A stretch of DNA of 64,000 nucleotides from Lonicera japonica (GCA_021464415.1 CM038466.1:48483356-48547355); one strand, 5' to 3'; shown: positions 45,201 through 51,225, numbered from the stretch's first letter. Program-made: numbers and translations. Notes: a model not told the origin generated them from the sequence alone.

Positions 45201-47025
45201 TGAAAAGGGATTTTCCTATACAATTGTACTTGCCCAATTTCTGACTATAAGTTTTGCTTGGAAAAAGATAAAATGGAGGTAAGGGCAACTTCCTCTAGGG
45301 CGGACATAAAATGAAAAGTACTACCCTAGTGCTTATGTCATTTAAGTAGCTATACTATTGAAAACATTGTTAAAAATATAATCGAACTCATAAAAAGCAA
45401 GCATTTTCCAACATATCAGCTATAAAAATACAGTAGGTCAAACATGTTACCAAAACATCACATTAGAGCAGAACACTAGTCACATTACCTCGAATATCAA
45501 ACAACAAAAACTTCCAACTAATAAAATCATCTCCAAATGTACAATCCAACAAAGAAGTGCATAGTGGCATAAAAAGAGGATGCAACAAAAACGTACCATT
45601 GCTGCAACGCACACAGGCACCGCATTTCACCTTGCATAAATAACAAATCAACTTTCTCCGAGTTTCCTTTATCCCCTCAACATTCATAATCGGCTCCATT
45701 GTTCTAGTATCCTCTATGTACAGCTCAGGTATCCACTGGCAACAGAACAAGTGAACAAACTCCACAGACCCACCATCATCACTACCAAAACCTCTCTTCC
45801 TTACAGGTTTCAAAGCACCACCAGTTTTCGGGCAAAGCAAACAAGGCCTATCCATTACTTGGTTTCCATTTCTCTGTTTACACAAAGAACACAACCACGG
45901 ACCAGCATCATCATCCTGCACACCATAACACCTCTGATGAACCGCCACACCACAAGAACTACAAACAATCAACCGGTTCAATTGGTCCCCTGCATCCCCT
46001 AGGCTACAATAGTGGCACAAAGAAGACGACCCTTCTACTGGATGGGCAACAAGAAGCTTCTCTAAACCTGCATCCCTACCCAAAAGCTTCCGTTTCTTTG
46101 AAGGCCGCTCCGAAGTCAGATAAATCTTACTCCTAGAACCTAAAAGCCACTCTAAACCACTACATGAAGCTTTAGGCTGCAACAATGAGCAACCCTTGTC
46201 CTCCTCTTGAGCCAATTCATTACCACCAGTACTATCAACTTCCATGAATTGCTCACCTTCTACCTTAACATCCTCTTTAACTACACCACTACCACCCAAT
46301 TCAGTCACATTTTTTTGTTTAACTACACCCCCACCACCCAACTCAGTCCCATTTTCTTCATTAACTACGCCCCCATCACCCAACTCAATCCCATTTTCTT
46401 CGTTAACTACACCCCCACCACCCAATTCATTCCCATTTTTTTCTCTACTGACACCCCCACCATCACCCAATTCAGTCCCATTTTCCTCTTTAACTACACC
46501 CCCACCATCACCCAATTTATCCAATCCAGTCCCACTTTCACCATTGCAAACCCTAACTGCATTTGAATTACCTAGAAATGGTATCGAAAAGCACTTACGA
46601 CTAGGCGAAAACCCAAAAGTAGACACTTCATACAACTTCTCAACATCACTAAATCTCAACTCTCTAAAGTACTCTTCAGTTTCAGTCCAAATGTTTGACC
46701 CTTTGCCCGGCCTCGACCCTTTGGCCTCCGAACCTGAATGCAACTTCTTCTGCCGCTTTCGGCTGTCCGAATTCTTAGACAACAAGGCAGCCAACCCACT
46801 GGGGAGAGTGGGAACAGGGCCATAATCCTTCTGCCCATCCTCGCAATCAAACGGAGAGCGCTCGCACAGCACCTTCCTAGCCTGAGTGTACAAATCCATC
46901 CCCGCCCGCGCGTGTCCACCACGCCCCGCTGTCCCACGGCGCGTGAATGTCTTACCGGTGCCGCAGCCACCGTCCGCAGTCATCGTCCTCCTCCGACATC
47001 GTCCTCCACTCATCTTCCCAACCAT
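15861..47025 (-). CDS. large PHD-finger protein with two PHD-knuckle-extended PHD modules (19 exons)
   Basis: Coding exons, each with GT-AG borders: 47025-45597, 36956-36871, 36307-35918, 35560-35477, 34910-34524, 33345-33285, 24417-24276, 23918-23812, 23740-23528, 22760-22513, 22169-21939, 21575-21354, 21245-21192, 20705-20640, 20525-20385, 20010-19957, 18281-18222, 17595-17194, 16028-15861. They sum to 4,545 nt, 1,514 residues plus TAG, with every junction in phase. The ATG at 47013 (MSGGRC) has a better context than 47025 (MVGKMSGGRC). The first zinc module spans about residues 336-520, the second about 1106-1285. Such tandem modules read histone tails in JADE/BRPF proteins; the closest relative I recall is Arabidopsis AT1G77800. 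Expected role: nuclear chromatin reader or scaffold, which is inference. Exon 6 uses a weak donor (GTCTGC), exon 9 GTCTCT. An extra small exon in intron 6 cannot be excluded. Confidence 0.92.
16099..16358. mobile_element. MITE copy in intron 18 (PIF/Harbinger-like family)
   Basis: The element begins GGGTGTGTTGGATAA and ends TTATCAAATGTGCCC, flanked by TTA (16096-16098) and TTG (16359-16361). It shares internal phrases (AATTGAAAACGC, CTGGAAAAAGAT, TCACCAAAATCACTCATC) with three better copies in this gene. It belongs to the ~270-bp family described under findings. Confidence 0.75.
16531..17000 (+). mobile_element. TRIM-like miniature LTR retrotransposon in intron 18
   Basis: A ~208-bp LTR-like unit (16531-16738, TG...CA) is followed by TGGTATCGGA (16742-16751), a one-mismatch form of the tRNA-Met primer-binding site TGGTATCAGA. 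About 50 bp of non-coding DNA follow, then a second, diverged copy of the unit from 16805 to roughly 17,000. Shared phrases in the same order include GTGTGGCTGYAGTAGGTGCT, the GACTTCGTCCCACAT type phrase and CAGCCCAAAG/TGGCCCAAAA. There is no coding capacity. The total, near 470 bp, fits TRIM elements. The right border is approximate. Confidence 0.6.
17885..18091. mobile_element. Stowaway-like MITE in intron 17
   Basis: The left end CTCCCTCCATCCC follows TA (17883-17884), the classic plant Stowaway terminus. AATTTAAGAGTCCACT repeats just inside it. The right end is decayed (ACTCTAAATTAGGGACGGTAGG) but is the expected inverted phrase. It shares AAGAGTCCAC and the interior GATAGGAAACAA phrase with the copy in intron 7. 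Confidence 0.75.
19957..22169 (-). CDS. PHD gene exons 11-16: second PHD / knuckle / extended PHD module
   Basis: Exon 11 (22169-21939) opens PHD finger 3 (CDIC, VCSSC). Exon 12 (21575-21354) continues VAVHLDCY, CELC, then the knuckle CGLCGG and VHSFCAE. Exon 13 (21245-21192) gives WVLDSTFKRGQ. Exon 14 (20705-20640) has CHICRHKHGVCIK. Exon 15 (20525-20385) has CFYGHCQSTFHPSCAR and YCEKHS, and exon 16 (20010-19957) a short linker. All junctions are phase 0. Intron 11 is 363 bp, of which 282 bp are a MITE; intron 15 holds another copy. Confidence 0.93.
20083..20358. mobile_element. MITE copy in intron 15 (PIF/Harbinger-like family)
   Basis: TAA flanks both sides (20080-20082 and 20359-20361). 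The ends read TGGTGCATTTGATGAAAT and CGAACAGACCC. Interior phrases match the sibling copies: AAAATGATTGAAAACACTAC, TGAGAAGTTGGAAAAGA, AAAGAATTTTATTCCATGG and CACCAAATCG. A TA microsatellite (20,099-20,120) lies near its left end. Confidence 0.85.
21627..21908. mobile_element. MITE copy filling most of intron 11
   Basis: TCA stands on both sides (21624-21626 and 21909-21911). The right end TTATCAAATGCACCC is the inverted form of the family end GGGTGCATTTGATAA. The interior carries GTTGGAAAATGATTTAAAACAC near the left and GTTTTCAATCATTTTCCAAC near the right, an inverted pair. It makes up 282 of the 363 bp of the intron, so the ancestral intron was about 80 bp. Confidence 0.88.
22170..22512. other. 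intron 10 with a SINE-like or inserted GC-rich segment
   Basis: Between about 22,310 and 22,445 the intron turns GT-rich (TGGGTGGGGGGGTTGCGC) and contains CAGTGTTCGAGTCACAC, which resembles the B box of tRNA-derived SINEs. No A box or target duplication was fixed. The rest is ordinary intron. Confidence 0.35.
22513..24417 (-). CDS. PHD gene exons 7-10: linker and alanine-rich helical region
   Basis: Exons 24417-24276, 23918-23812, 23740-23528 and 22760-22513. Exon 7 joins exon 6 through a Gly codon, and exon 7/8 join as GAT GT|T AAA (D-V-K). Exon 8 has SSYVHPLIHKKLLDMQNGIL. Exon 9 has the conserved ELIFYQHRLLSNAVARK and ends at a GTCTCT donor. Exon 10 has DELICKVVKSVPQEID, WDAVLVNQY, a charged KKQGRKERRHKEAQ helix and an Ala run. 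Intron 7 holds a Stowaway-like MITE (24,040-24,243). Confidence 0.9.
22880..23468. other. intron 9 region, AT-rich with imperfect GATACGGATAC-type repeats
   Basis: The intron between exons 9 and 10 (23527-22761) holds GGATACGGATATAGATACAA near 22,857 and AAAGTAAGTATCTGATA phrases at 23,345 and 23,407, the second pair about 62 bp apart. No element borders could be set. Confidence 0.4.
24040..24243. mobile_element. Stowaway-like MITE in intron 7
   Basis: The ends ATCCCTCCGCTCC and GGGATGGAGGGAG are inverted repeats flanked by TA (24038-24039 and 24244-24245), the target duplication of Tc1/mariner Stowaway elements. Inside are AATTAAGAGTCCAC near the left and TAGACTCTTAATTTGGGATG near the right. 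It is 204 bp long and lies within the 357-bp intron 7. Confidence 0.85.
24484..25284. other. left part of intron 6, nothing recognised
   Basis: AT-rich intron sequence between exon 7 and the LINE cluster. No protein-like frame, inverted termini or box A/B pair was seen. Confidence 0.4.
25603..26819 (-). mobile_element. nested LINE, 5'-truncated, opposite orientation, 15-bp target duplication
   Basis: The insertion is bounded by ATAAATAGTTCAATT at 25588-25602 and again at 26820-26834. Reading on the minus strand it ends in GTTTCTGATC followed by a poly-A run (plus-strand T run at 25601-25610), next to one target copy, exactly as target-primed reverse transcription leaves. It encodes only the C-terminal zinc-binding region of LINE ORF2. 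It is in the same orientation as the PHD gene and inside intron 6. Confidence 0.92.
25856..26815 (-). CDS. LINE ORF2 C-terminal fragment with zf-RVT domain
   Basis: A single open frame of 319 codons without lesions encodes VGNGSRTKFWLDRWVG, then VWGGDRNGMFSVKSFF, MIWKSGIPPKVRVLAWLV, LIQFRRPFMHLSPSWCVLC, ENIDHLLLHCSFAQEIWN and WRCSCMAVMWCIWRERNKR. This is the typical zinc-binding domain that follows reverse transcriptase in plant L1-type LINEs. The reverse transcriptase and endonuclease domains are absent because the copy is 5'-truncated at the target duplication. The ATG at 26815 is therefore not a genuine start. The intact frame suggests a younger insertion than its host LINE. Confidence 0.88.
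   Translation of the reverse strand: MAIAIRNPWKAIANGLETFLANVNYRVGNGSRTKFWLDRWVGDIGLKDQFPGLFRVVQNPRAMVADNLSWDSTQYHSWNVILRRNVTESEEEEYRALLGRLHSVEVASDAEDSRVWGGDRNGMFSVKSFFKILTKSDAGYIFAPADMIWKSGIPPKVRVLAWLVALKKVNTADLIQFRRPFMHLSPSWCVLCKRDRENIDHLLLHCSFAQEIWNKVLKEFDLIAVFPDSWYELLTIKWFFIGDKKKSKTLWRCSCMAVMWCIWRERNKRIFEETEEELEKTWTESRTWLHFGHFLQRILESGLYQRLLGIGAWLCSSLI
27765..28480. other. intron 6 stretch, nothing recognised
   Basis: AT-rich intron DNA between the LINE cluster and a SINE-like sequence. No coding or repeat structure was found. Confidence 0.4.
28490..28590 (+). mobile_element. SINE-like sequence with tRNA-type promoter boxes
   Basis: TAGTGGTGTAGTGG near 28,499 resembles an A box, and GAGTTCGAAACC at 28,544-28,555 is a good B box. 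The spacing of about 35 bp is normal for tRNA-derived SINEs. Sequence between the boxes does not fold as a tRNA. Borders and target duplication were not identified. Confidence 0.45.
28591..30033. other. intron 6 stretch, unassigned
   Basis: A moderately GC-richer part at 28,610-29,080 (phrases GGGCTGGGCT, CTTAGATAAGGTTCGTTCC) may be decayed retrotransposon, but no motif fixes a family. The rest is AT-rich with a GA microsatellite (AGAGAGACAGAGAGACAGACAG at about 29,354). Confidence 0.35.
30039..31584 (+). mobile_element. solo LTR of a gypsy-type retrotransposon in intron 6
   Basis: The 1,546-bp sequence begins TGTAATACCC and ends GGGTGTCATA, an imperfect inverted pair consistent with an ancestral TGTGACACCC end after C-to-T changes. 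It is flanked by the 5-bp direct repeat GTTCA (30034-30038 and 31585-31589). No primer-binding site, gag or pol lies inside, so the internal part was lost, presumably by LTR recombination. It contains a GA-rich leader-like zone near 30,612 and a palindromic ATGATCGATCAT that occurs twice (about 30,450 and 30,490). It lies antisense to the PHD gene. A related older LTR is at 12.5 kb. Confidence 0.85.
31690..31800 (+). mobile_element. possible SINE fragment
   Basis: GGGGTAGCCTAGTACGTGAAG could be an A-box region and TTAGAGTCTCACC a degenerate B box 50-60 bp downstream. A CCCCCCAGACCTGGGAG palindrome sits between them. The evidence is weak. Confidence 0.3.
32040..32650 (-). pseudogene. decayed coding remnants of unknown origin in intron 6
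   Basis: The minus strand shows several protein-like pieces in changing frames. The frame at 32,466-32,251 includes VEDDTLYVLARAVQGVVDV. A second, around 32,180-32,050, includes IDWKRMLSDFGLHNRKLITL and a TAG, followed by a basic KRQNKK tail. They do not fit the PHD protein, and no splice sites join them to it. They could be a captured gene piece or an old transposon. I do not recognise the family. Confidence 0.3.
33285..35560 (-). CDS. PHD gene exons 4-6: helical and basic middle region
   Basis: Exon 4 (35560-35477) encodes LIDRGKVNVKDVASDIGVSP, a small helix-turn-helix-looking segment. Exon 5 (34910-34524) continues DNHLVPDLHCKIVKWLQ and then a Ser/Asp/Lys-rich tail with a PPRRRTKSS basic patch. 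Exon 6 (33345-33285) adds ISVDPIVIQDTL and KHK. These segments match, from memory, the order of the Arabidopsis relative. The exon 5 donor is either GTTGTA or, three bases later, GTAATT; both keep phase. Confidence 0.88.
33738..34006. mobile_element. MITE copy in intron 5
   Basis: TGA flanks both sides (33735-33737 and 34007-34009). The ends GGGCTTGTTCGAT and ATCAAACGCGCTC are inverted. The interior has GCAAATGATTGAAAACGCTA, GAGATGTTCTCCAT, CCACCACCCAAAGAATTTTA and CACCAAATCACTCA, shared with the copies at 16.1, 20.1 and 21.6 kb. Confidence 0.87.
34979..35392. mobile_element. MITE with CATCTCCAATGG ends in intron 4
   Basis: The left end GAGCATCTCCAATGGTACTG and the right end (reverse complement GAGTGTATCTCCAATGGTAT) form terminal inverted repeats of about 28 bp including CCAAAAT. 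Interior phrases TTGATTATCCATTTAA and TTTTGATTATTGAAAAAGG are also partly complementary. This terminal sequence is common among plant MITEs. The target duplication is not obvious, so the superfamily is left open. Confidence 0.7.
35918..36956 (-). CDS. PHD gene exons 2-3: end of first extended PHD and linker
   Basis: Exon 2 (36956-36871) supplies CRTSFHPICARDARHRMEIW, the conserved close of the extended PHD, and ends at a GTAAGA donor. Exon 3 (36307-35918, 130 codons) starts VELRAFCSKHSE, giving the last Cys/His ligands, and then runs into a low-complexity Ser/Thr/Asp linker. The phase-1 junction from exon 1 makes a Gly codon (G|GA), so the zinc module is continuous across the 8.6-kb intron. 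Confidence 0.93.
36409..36555. repeat. AAT/AAC-type microsatellite in intron 2
   Basis: About 147 bp of mixed AAT, AAC and GAT trinucleotides, including seven AAT and five AAC units in direct succession near 36,488-36,522. It lies in the 563-bp intron between exons 2 and 3. Confidence 0.9.
36655..36740 (+). mobile_element. SINE-like sequence with A and B boxes in intron 2
   Basis: TGGTCAAGTGG (36664-36674) is an excellent A box and GGGTTCAAATCC (36707-36718) an excellent B box. Between them the sequence is AT-rich and no cloverleaf with a 7-bp acceptor stem can be drawn, so it is tRNA-derived rather than a tRNA gene. Confidence 0.5.
37140..38660. other. right part of intron 1, nothing recognised
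   Basis: AT-rich intron DNA. No frame continues the PHD protein, and no element borders were seen. Confidence 0.4.
38670..38990. mobile_element. possible hAT-type MITE rich in AGGC motifs, intron 1
   Basis: The left phrase TGGTCAAAAGTGGGCCTCGG and the right end (reverse complement TGTTTAAAAGTCAAGGTGCA) are related inverted termini. The interior is rich in AAGGC/GCCTT motifs. A second such AGGC-rich patch with an AGTGTTTAAAAATGC end lies at 39,357-39,490. No target duplication was identified. Confidence 0.4.
39154..39170 (+). repeat. poly-G tract of 17 bases
   Basis: An uninterrupted G run, preceded by GAGAGGAGA, in intron 1. It is a C run in the transcript of the PHD gene. Confidence 0.95.
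39500..40770. other. intron 1 stretch, nothing recognised
   Basis: It has a TC-rich part (39,640-39,870) that yields a chance open frame, then AT-rich DNA with ATATGTGTG-type simple sequence at 40,500-40,570. No element ends were found. Confidence 0.35.
40773..41590. mobile_element. nested MITE complex with GCCTCGTTTGAT ends, intron 1
   Basis: The outer ends are AAGCCTCGTTTGATCGG (40,772) and CCCGAATCAAACGAGGCCTT (41,590), inverted repeats of a Tourist-like type. Inside, a second inverted pair, CCTTGTTTGATTCG (about 41,079) and GAATCAAACAAGGC (about 41,495), marks an inserted or sister element full of GGTATTA/TAATACC palindromes. Between 40,812 and about 41,070 a GTTTTTTTGATAAGAAACAA phrase looks like the inverted 3' end of a LINE. 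Exact borders of the inner parts are uncertain. Confidence 0.55.
41628..42426. mobile_element. non-autonomous DNA transposon with ACGTATCGTA subterminal repeats
   Basis: The termini CAAGGTAGTCAATATCG and CAACGTAGTTAATATCG (reverse complement of the right end) match at 15 of 17 positions. Both ends carry clusters of GATACGTATCG/CGTATCGTA motifs (41,645-41,710 and 42,308-42,410). The middle (41,930-42,260) is CT-rich and GC-richer, like a plant 5' UTR, and may be captured host DNA. No target duplication is evident, and no transposase is encoded. The superfamily is undecided. Confidence 0.6.
42446..43334. mobile_element. non-autonomous hAT element, 889 bp, 8-bp target duplication
   Basis: CTTGGGTT stands directly on both sides (42438-42445 and 43335-43342). 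The termini are CAGCGTTCTAAAACTCG and CAGTGTTCTAAAACTCG (reverse complement), one mismatch in 17. Both subterminal zones are rich in ACTCGG/CGAGT motifs. The interior has no transposase. A GC-richer part at 42,860-43,140 with a GAT microsatellite (42,965) and an AGGGTTTG phrase might be captured host sequence. It lies in intron 1 of the PHD gene. Confidence 0.9.
43343..44413. other. intron 1 stretch with AGGC-rich patch
   Basis: At 43,540-43,640 there are GCCTAGGCA, CGCCTCGCCTAG phrases like those of the AGGC-rich MITE-like sequences at 38.7, 39.4, 20.9-21.1 and 11.36 kb. The remainder is unremarkable. Confidence 0.35.
44414..44737. repeat. tandem duplication, 158- and 163-bp units, intron 1
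   Basis: Unit 1 starts at 44414 and unit 2 at 44572, each with TTAATATGAAGCCACAA and ending GTACATTARTGTAC. Unit 2 has an extra ATAAG in the CTTATAAGAT phrase and a few substitutions. The duplication is therefore fairly recent. Confidence 0.92.
44738..45596. other. start of intron 1, nothing recognised
   Basis: Intron sequence directly downstream of the exon 1 donor. The open frame of exon 1 runs into it until 45463, but the GT donor at 45596-45595 and the phase match to exon 2 show that it is removed. Confidence 0.5.
45597..47025 (-). CDS. PHD gene exon 1: N-terminus, coding repeat and first PHD plus most of the extended PHD
   Basis: This 1,429-nt exon encodes a Gly/Arg-rich start, a conserved segment (YTQARKVLCERSPFD, LPSGLAALLS, SRKRQKK), the EEYFRELRFSDVEKLY motif, and an acidic repeat of about six 13-15-residue units (GGGVVKEENGTELGD type, 46,270-46,520). 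It then has a basic PSKKRK nuclear-localisation-like cluster, PHD finger 1 (CHYC, VCSSC, HQRC, CSLC), the zinc knuckle CLLCP, and the extended PHD through CVRC. It ends phase 1 at AATG|GTACG. The unspliced read-through beyond 45597 gives the longer open frame to 45463 and is not coding. Confidence 0.92.
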
Positions 47026-47465
47026 CCACCAACACTACGTCCCATCCCTATCCCTCACCTTATAACCCAACCCTAGCCCTAACCTTTACCCTATCCTATA
47101 TGTTCCTAAATCGTGAATACGTAAATATATATATATATATATGAATAATAATTGACTCCGTAGAGGAAGGACAAAAAAGGTTAAGGTGAAGAATTGGAGG
47201 TTTCGCGGCTAGGGTTAGGGTTTTTTTTTAATTTGTTTGGTTTGTGTGATACGTCTCTGTGTGTTGTGCAGATCCGTTTTCTCGAGTGGGGTTTCCTTTT
47301 TTTTTGCAGTTCGCTTTCGAAGAGAGGGAAAAAAAACAAGAGAGAGAAAGAGATTGGTATTATTTTCTTTTATTTTTTCCTGTTTGCATGAAGACAACGC
47401 GGATCGGTTTTAATTAGAGAGAGAATTTTTGAGAGAGAGAGAGGGGTATTTGTATTGTGGGTGAC
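47026..47465 (-). promoter_or_regulatory. 5' UTR and proximal promoter of the PHD-finger gene
   Basis: Reading leftwards towards the ATG, a CT-rich pyrimidine patch (plus-strand GAGAGAGAGAGAGG at about 47,433) is followed by a leader with CTCTTTCTCTCTC tracts, a telo-box AAACCCTAA (47215-47223) and CCCTAGCC phrases, then a TA microsatellite (47,126-47,142). This arrangement, Y-patch plus telo-box close to the start codon, is common for housekeeping-type plant genes. No clear TATA box was seen. The transcription start is not determined. Confidence 0.55.
47215..47223 (-). promoter_or_regulatory. telo-box AAACCCTAA
   Basis: The plus strand reads TTAGGGTTT, the complement of the plant telo-box. 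It lies about 200 bp upstream of the start codon, in the leader or core promoter, and overlaps a second AACCCTAGCC phrase. Confidence 0.6.
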
Positions 47466-47621
47466 GTACAACACTTGTATTTTTTTTTTATTATTTTTAT
47501 TTTGACGTGGCAATTTGTGCGTTACTCGGCTTCTCAAAAATCCCACCGGCTCGAGTATTTTACTAGAAAGTCCTTGTTTATGGTGTATTTTTTATATTGC
47601 TCTAATATGTAAATTAATTAA

Positions 47622-48016
47622 TAATAGTGTGTTGGCGTACTGAATAAAAAAGTAGAATAGAATAAAATAAGGGTCGAATAGGATAAGAGTTGAAATTAAT
47701 CGGATAAGAATTATGTGAGATATGATATGAAATGAATCAGTCGGATCAGGATTAAGCGAAATCGGACAGGATAAGGATTAGTCGAATAAAGATTTAATAA
47801 ACTTTGCATTTGATGGAATTTTGGATTACAATTCTAGATATTATATAATATAATTTGCTTTTCTTTTAAAAATATATGCAATTTTAATTGTTATCCTATC
47901 CACCCTTGCACCAAACGCGGGATAGGATTTATTTATCCTATCCTTTCCGACACCACACACCGGATAGAATTAATTAATCCTATCATGTTTCTAATCCTGT
48001 ACGACAAACACACCCT
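47622..48016. mobile_element. MITE with GTGTGTTTGNCGTAC ends and AGGATAAG repeats
   Basis: The left end (AGTGTGTTGGCGTACTGAATA) and the reverse complement of the right end (AGGGTGTGTTTGTCGTACAG) are related. The left half is rich in ATCGGATAAG/AGGATAAG, the right half in TTATCCTATCC, so the two halves are largely complementary and could fold. It lies about 600 bp upstream of the PHD gene start. The target duplication was not fixed. Confidence 0.65.
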
Positions 48017-49950
48017 ATATATATAGCAAATCTAGATCAAAAATAATGGCGGGATGTTAATGGGGTTACGAGGGAACTAAAGTAAAAGCAAATTTTTAGA
48101 AAAAAGGCTGAGAGTGTCGGAGATGTAGATTTTAAAATTTTATTAAGGGCAAATTTAAATTTATTTAAGGAGTAGTTTGATTGGAAGGTCGCCCTATTTA
48201 TATAACGTATTACAATTTCTAAAAAATATATATATCCACCATAATCTTTGACTACTAGAGTTAAAAATAAAATATAAGTCTAACGTTTCTTTAATGGCTA
48301 GTTTGTGAAGATATCTATGGATTATAAAGAGACAAATGAATTTAAATAATCTTTAATGTATTGTTTACTCCTTAGTAAATGTTAGGGCATACCCATGTTA
48401 AAAGGCACAATGAAACAAATAAAATTTAATAATATAAGCAAAGAAAAATGTGTTAGGGATTTGGGAATAAAAATAATAAGGAGTTGAGAGTTTATACCAA
48501 ATAATAATAATACTAATAAAAGAATTCGCATACTTTGGTCAATGCTGCATAATTGGTGCAGTGTACTAGTATTGATGCTTAAAGATCTATATCGATACAT
48601 GCCGTGAAGATCCCATGTTTCCCTATTTTTGTTCACTTTTGGGATCTCTCACCTTTGATCACCATTGACTTACATATTGGTATAGAATTTGGGAATTATA
48701 CTGGTACACACCATTTACAGATTCCTAGTTGAGTTTGTTGGTTTTAACCACCGAGAATCTGTATTTTTACTCAACCTGAACAGAGAACCAGCACAATGTT
48801 TTGATACCTATCTAAGAATGCATTCCTTAAACTCGTAGGGTAATAGACTCAAGAATATCGACGATGCGAGGTCAACTAGCGGTGATCTACCAAAAAAACT
48901 AGTTTCATTCCATTGACACCTTAAAATGAGTATAACTACACAAAATACCAAAGCAAACACTCACGTAGATTTATTACACTTAAGTAAACTTGCTTAAGGT
49001 GCTAATGTGCTATAGAACTACTTAGATCAAAATCTCACTATCTAATCCGAGTTTACTACTAAACATACTTACGGAAAGAACTATCACATAATTAACGAAA
49101 GGGGTATTAAATATTTTATTTTCATTAAATTGTTCAATAGACATAACCATTAATTTTATATAACAAATTCATTAAACATTTTCAATAATTAAAACTAAAC
49201 ATAACCATTAAAAGTACATGAATAAATAAAACATTAAGACAAACTCATTACATATAATTGAAAATTAAAACGAACATAAATTTATCCATCATATGCATCA
49301 GACGAAAAAGCGTTTAGATCCATCATATAAACCCAAAATAAACAAAGAGTCAAACAAAAATATAAGTTAACAAAATTACGGGCAAAACACGAGACACAAT
49401 ACAATTTATGAAAAAATGACAAAATATAAGCACCAAAGGCAAACAAAACACGTAATTTCAATCGGTCTCCATTTGCAACTGCGCATCATCGTGGCTATAT
49501 TTTCAGTATTGTATTCAATACCTATGTTCAATGCTTCCACTCTTTATATGGCATTTTGGCATACAATGTTGAACAAATCTTCTGGGTCTTGTACATGCAA
49601 AAATCAATTTGCATTGGTTACCCATGCGAACTAAGTTGGTTCATGGAGGCCGTTGTCCACTTGAGACTTATTCGAGTTGAACTTTGATATGAAAAAGATA
49701 TGTTTATCATTTGCTCATTCAATTGATGTAGTGAGCTTTGTCCGAATGCAACCACTCTCATATTTTCACTTAACAATTCAAACAAAAGCTTGTCAAAGAG
49801 GGTGTAGTCATAGTATACCCATTTATCTCATGTAATATAAAAATGTGGTCAGAAGACAATAGGTATGTAATAAGTATTTAACAAGTATCACAGATATACA
49901 TAAAACAAAGACGTCCATGAGTACAAAGGCACAGATGCAAATAATGAACA
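48017..49950. other. AT-rich intergenic stretch, nothing recognised
   Basis: No protein-like frame, no terminal repeats and no conserved promoter-like structure were seen. Short open frames here are typical of AT-rich DNA. Confidence 0.4.
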
Positions 49951-51063
49951 ATAGGGAAATTCGAGATTAGGCCATCGATATACAAAAATTCTTGGTCTCA
50001 AAAGAGGTGATGAGATTTGCAACAACCCTTGGCACATTGATATGATTCTAAGAGCTCGATTTTACGAGAATTGATCTCGTATTTCCTTTTCTAGAGTAGT
50101 GGCTCATGTTTGATTTATAGTAATATAGGAGTAAGATGATAGTTATTTTTTTTAGTGAGATGGGGGTGAGATAGGATTAAGATAAAAGTAAGATGGTTCT
50201 TATATAGGAGTGAAATCATTAATTTTTTCAGCACGCATTGATGTATGTGTTGTAAAATCACTGAAATTTTCAATGATAAATACTGTAAAAGCTCATATGA
50301 TAACAATACTGTAAAAGCTTAAGAGTATTATAAAATCACGCATTTATTTATGTGTTGTAAAATCCATATTTTTTTCAAACTATGCTTGTTTTGAAACTTA
50401 ATTAGCAAAAAATGGTGGTTTCCATCTTAATTGGGGAAAAAGTGGAAAGCGTAAAAACATGAGTTGTGCTTGCGATTTTAAAGTTAGATGGGAATAAGAT
50501 GGGGGATGTTATATAGGATATTAAGAAGTATGTATTTTTACAGTATTTTGAAGTGACTAGGTACTGGAAAAAGTCACTGTTGATAAAGCTTGACAAGTCA
50601 CTGAAAATATTAGTTGTTAGCTTAATGTATTAAAAAAAGTCGCACCAAATTCAATGACTTGTCAAATCATAGGAATTAAGACATCAAGTTAGCGCATTTA
50701 CAAGGGATTACTTAGTTCCGTTAACATTGAGACATACATTTACATATTAGGAATCAAACGAAGACATAAACTTAAAATATTATTTATTTTAAACATAGTA
50801 AAACATACAAAATGAATATAAATAAAACATTTATACATAGTAAATCAAACACCCATCCAAGATTACTTGTACTCAAATGGCGTGTTTTCTTCATTCTTAA
50901 TTCATAAGGACTAGCCAAGACGAGTAGTATTGGAACGACTCGCCCTCTTTCTCGTGATAGAGCCACTTCGCTTGGTTGCTCTACAAGTATGTCACTATAT
51001 AGTTAAAGCTTATACTATAAACGTAACTGAAATTTGTAAAAGTTAAGCATAAGTAATTATCGC
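49951..51063. repeat. region with scattered TCACTGAAAA / TTTTCAGTGA motifs
   Basis: GTCACTGAAAATATTAGT, AAATCACTGAAATTTT, GAAAAAGTCACTG and TGACTTGTCAAATCA occur between 50,250 and 50,670. Inverted or related forms (TTTTTCAGTGATTCGTCAAA at about 51,600 and CCTTTCACTGATATTTT at about 56,110) occur further right. The motif clustering resembles subterminal repeats of a large DNA transposon that might span about 50.0-56.1 kb. Confidence 0.4.
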
Positions 51064-51225
51064 ATCGAAATCGACTTCATCTACAGTTGTAGAAATAACT
51101 TTCATATATTGGTAGTACCTTTCAAATTTGAATATTGATTCTTCGAGATTCATCCACAAAGACATTAGCTCTTGAGATGTTATTCTCCCATAGAACTTTC
51201 ATTTCGGCCCAACAGGTGGCAAATT
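51064..51225 (-). pseudogene. coding remnant related to the one at 55.7-55.9 kb
   Basis: On the minus strand one frame reads FYGRITSQELMSLWMNLEES and then IFKFERYYQ. This aligns with YKDRILTSEELAQLWAKIEP and TVTKFDRFYDE of the remnant at 55,674-55,886. An adjoining frame upstream (CWAEMKVLWENN) also corresponds, so a frameshift separates the two parts. I do not recognise the family; transposon origin is inferred from the duplication. Confidence 0.4.

Noticed and set aside
45463..45596. Coding continuation of exon 1 to the stop at 45463
   Set aside because: It departs from the extended-PHD consensus immediately after CVRCSNG, while the GTACG donor there joins exon 2 with the expected CRTSFHPICA.
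46207..46825. Long plus-strand open frames (119 and 193 codons, Pro/Thr-rich) opposite exon 1
   Set aside because: They are the antisense of the GC-richer, repetitive exon 1 of the PHD gene. The repeats follow its coding minisatellite, and there is no independent homology.
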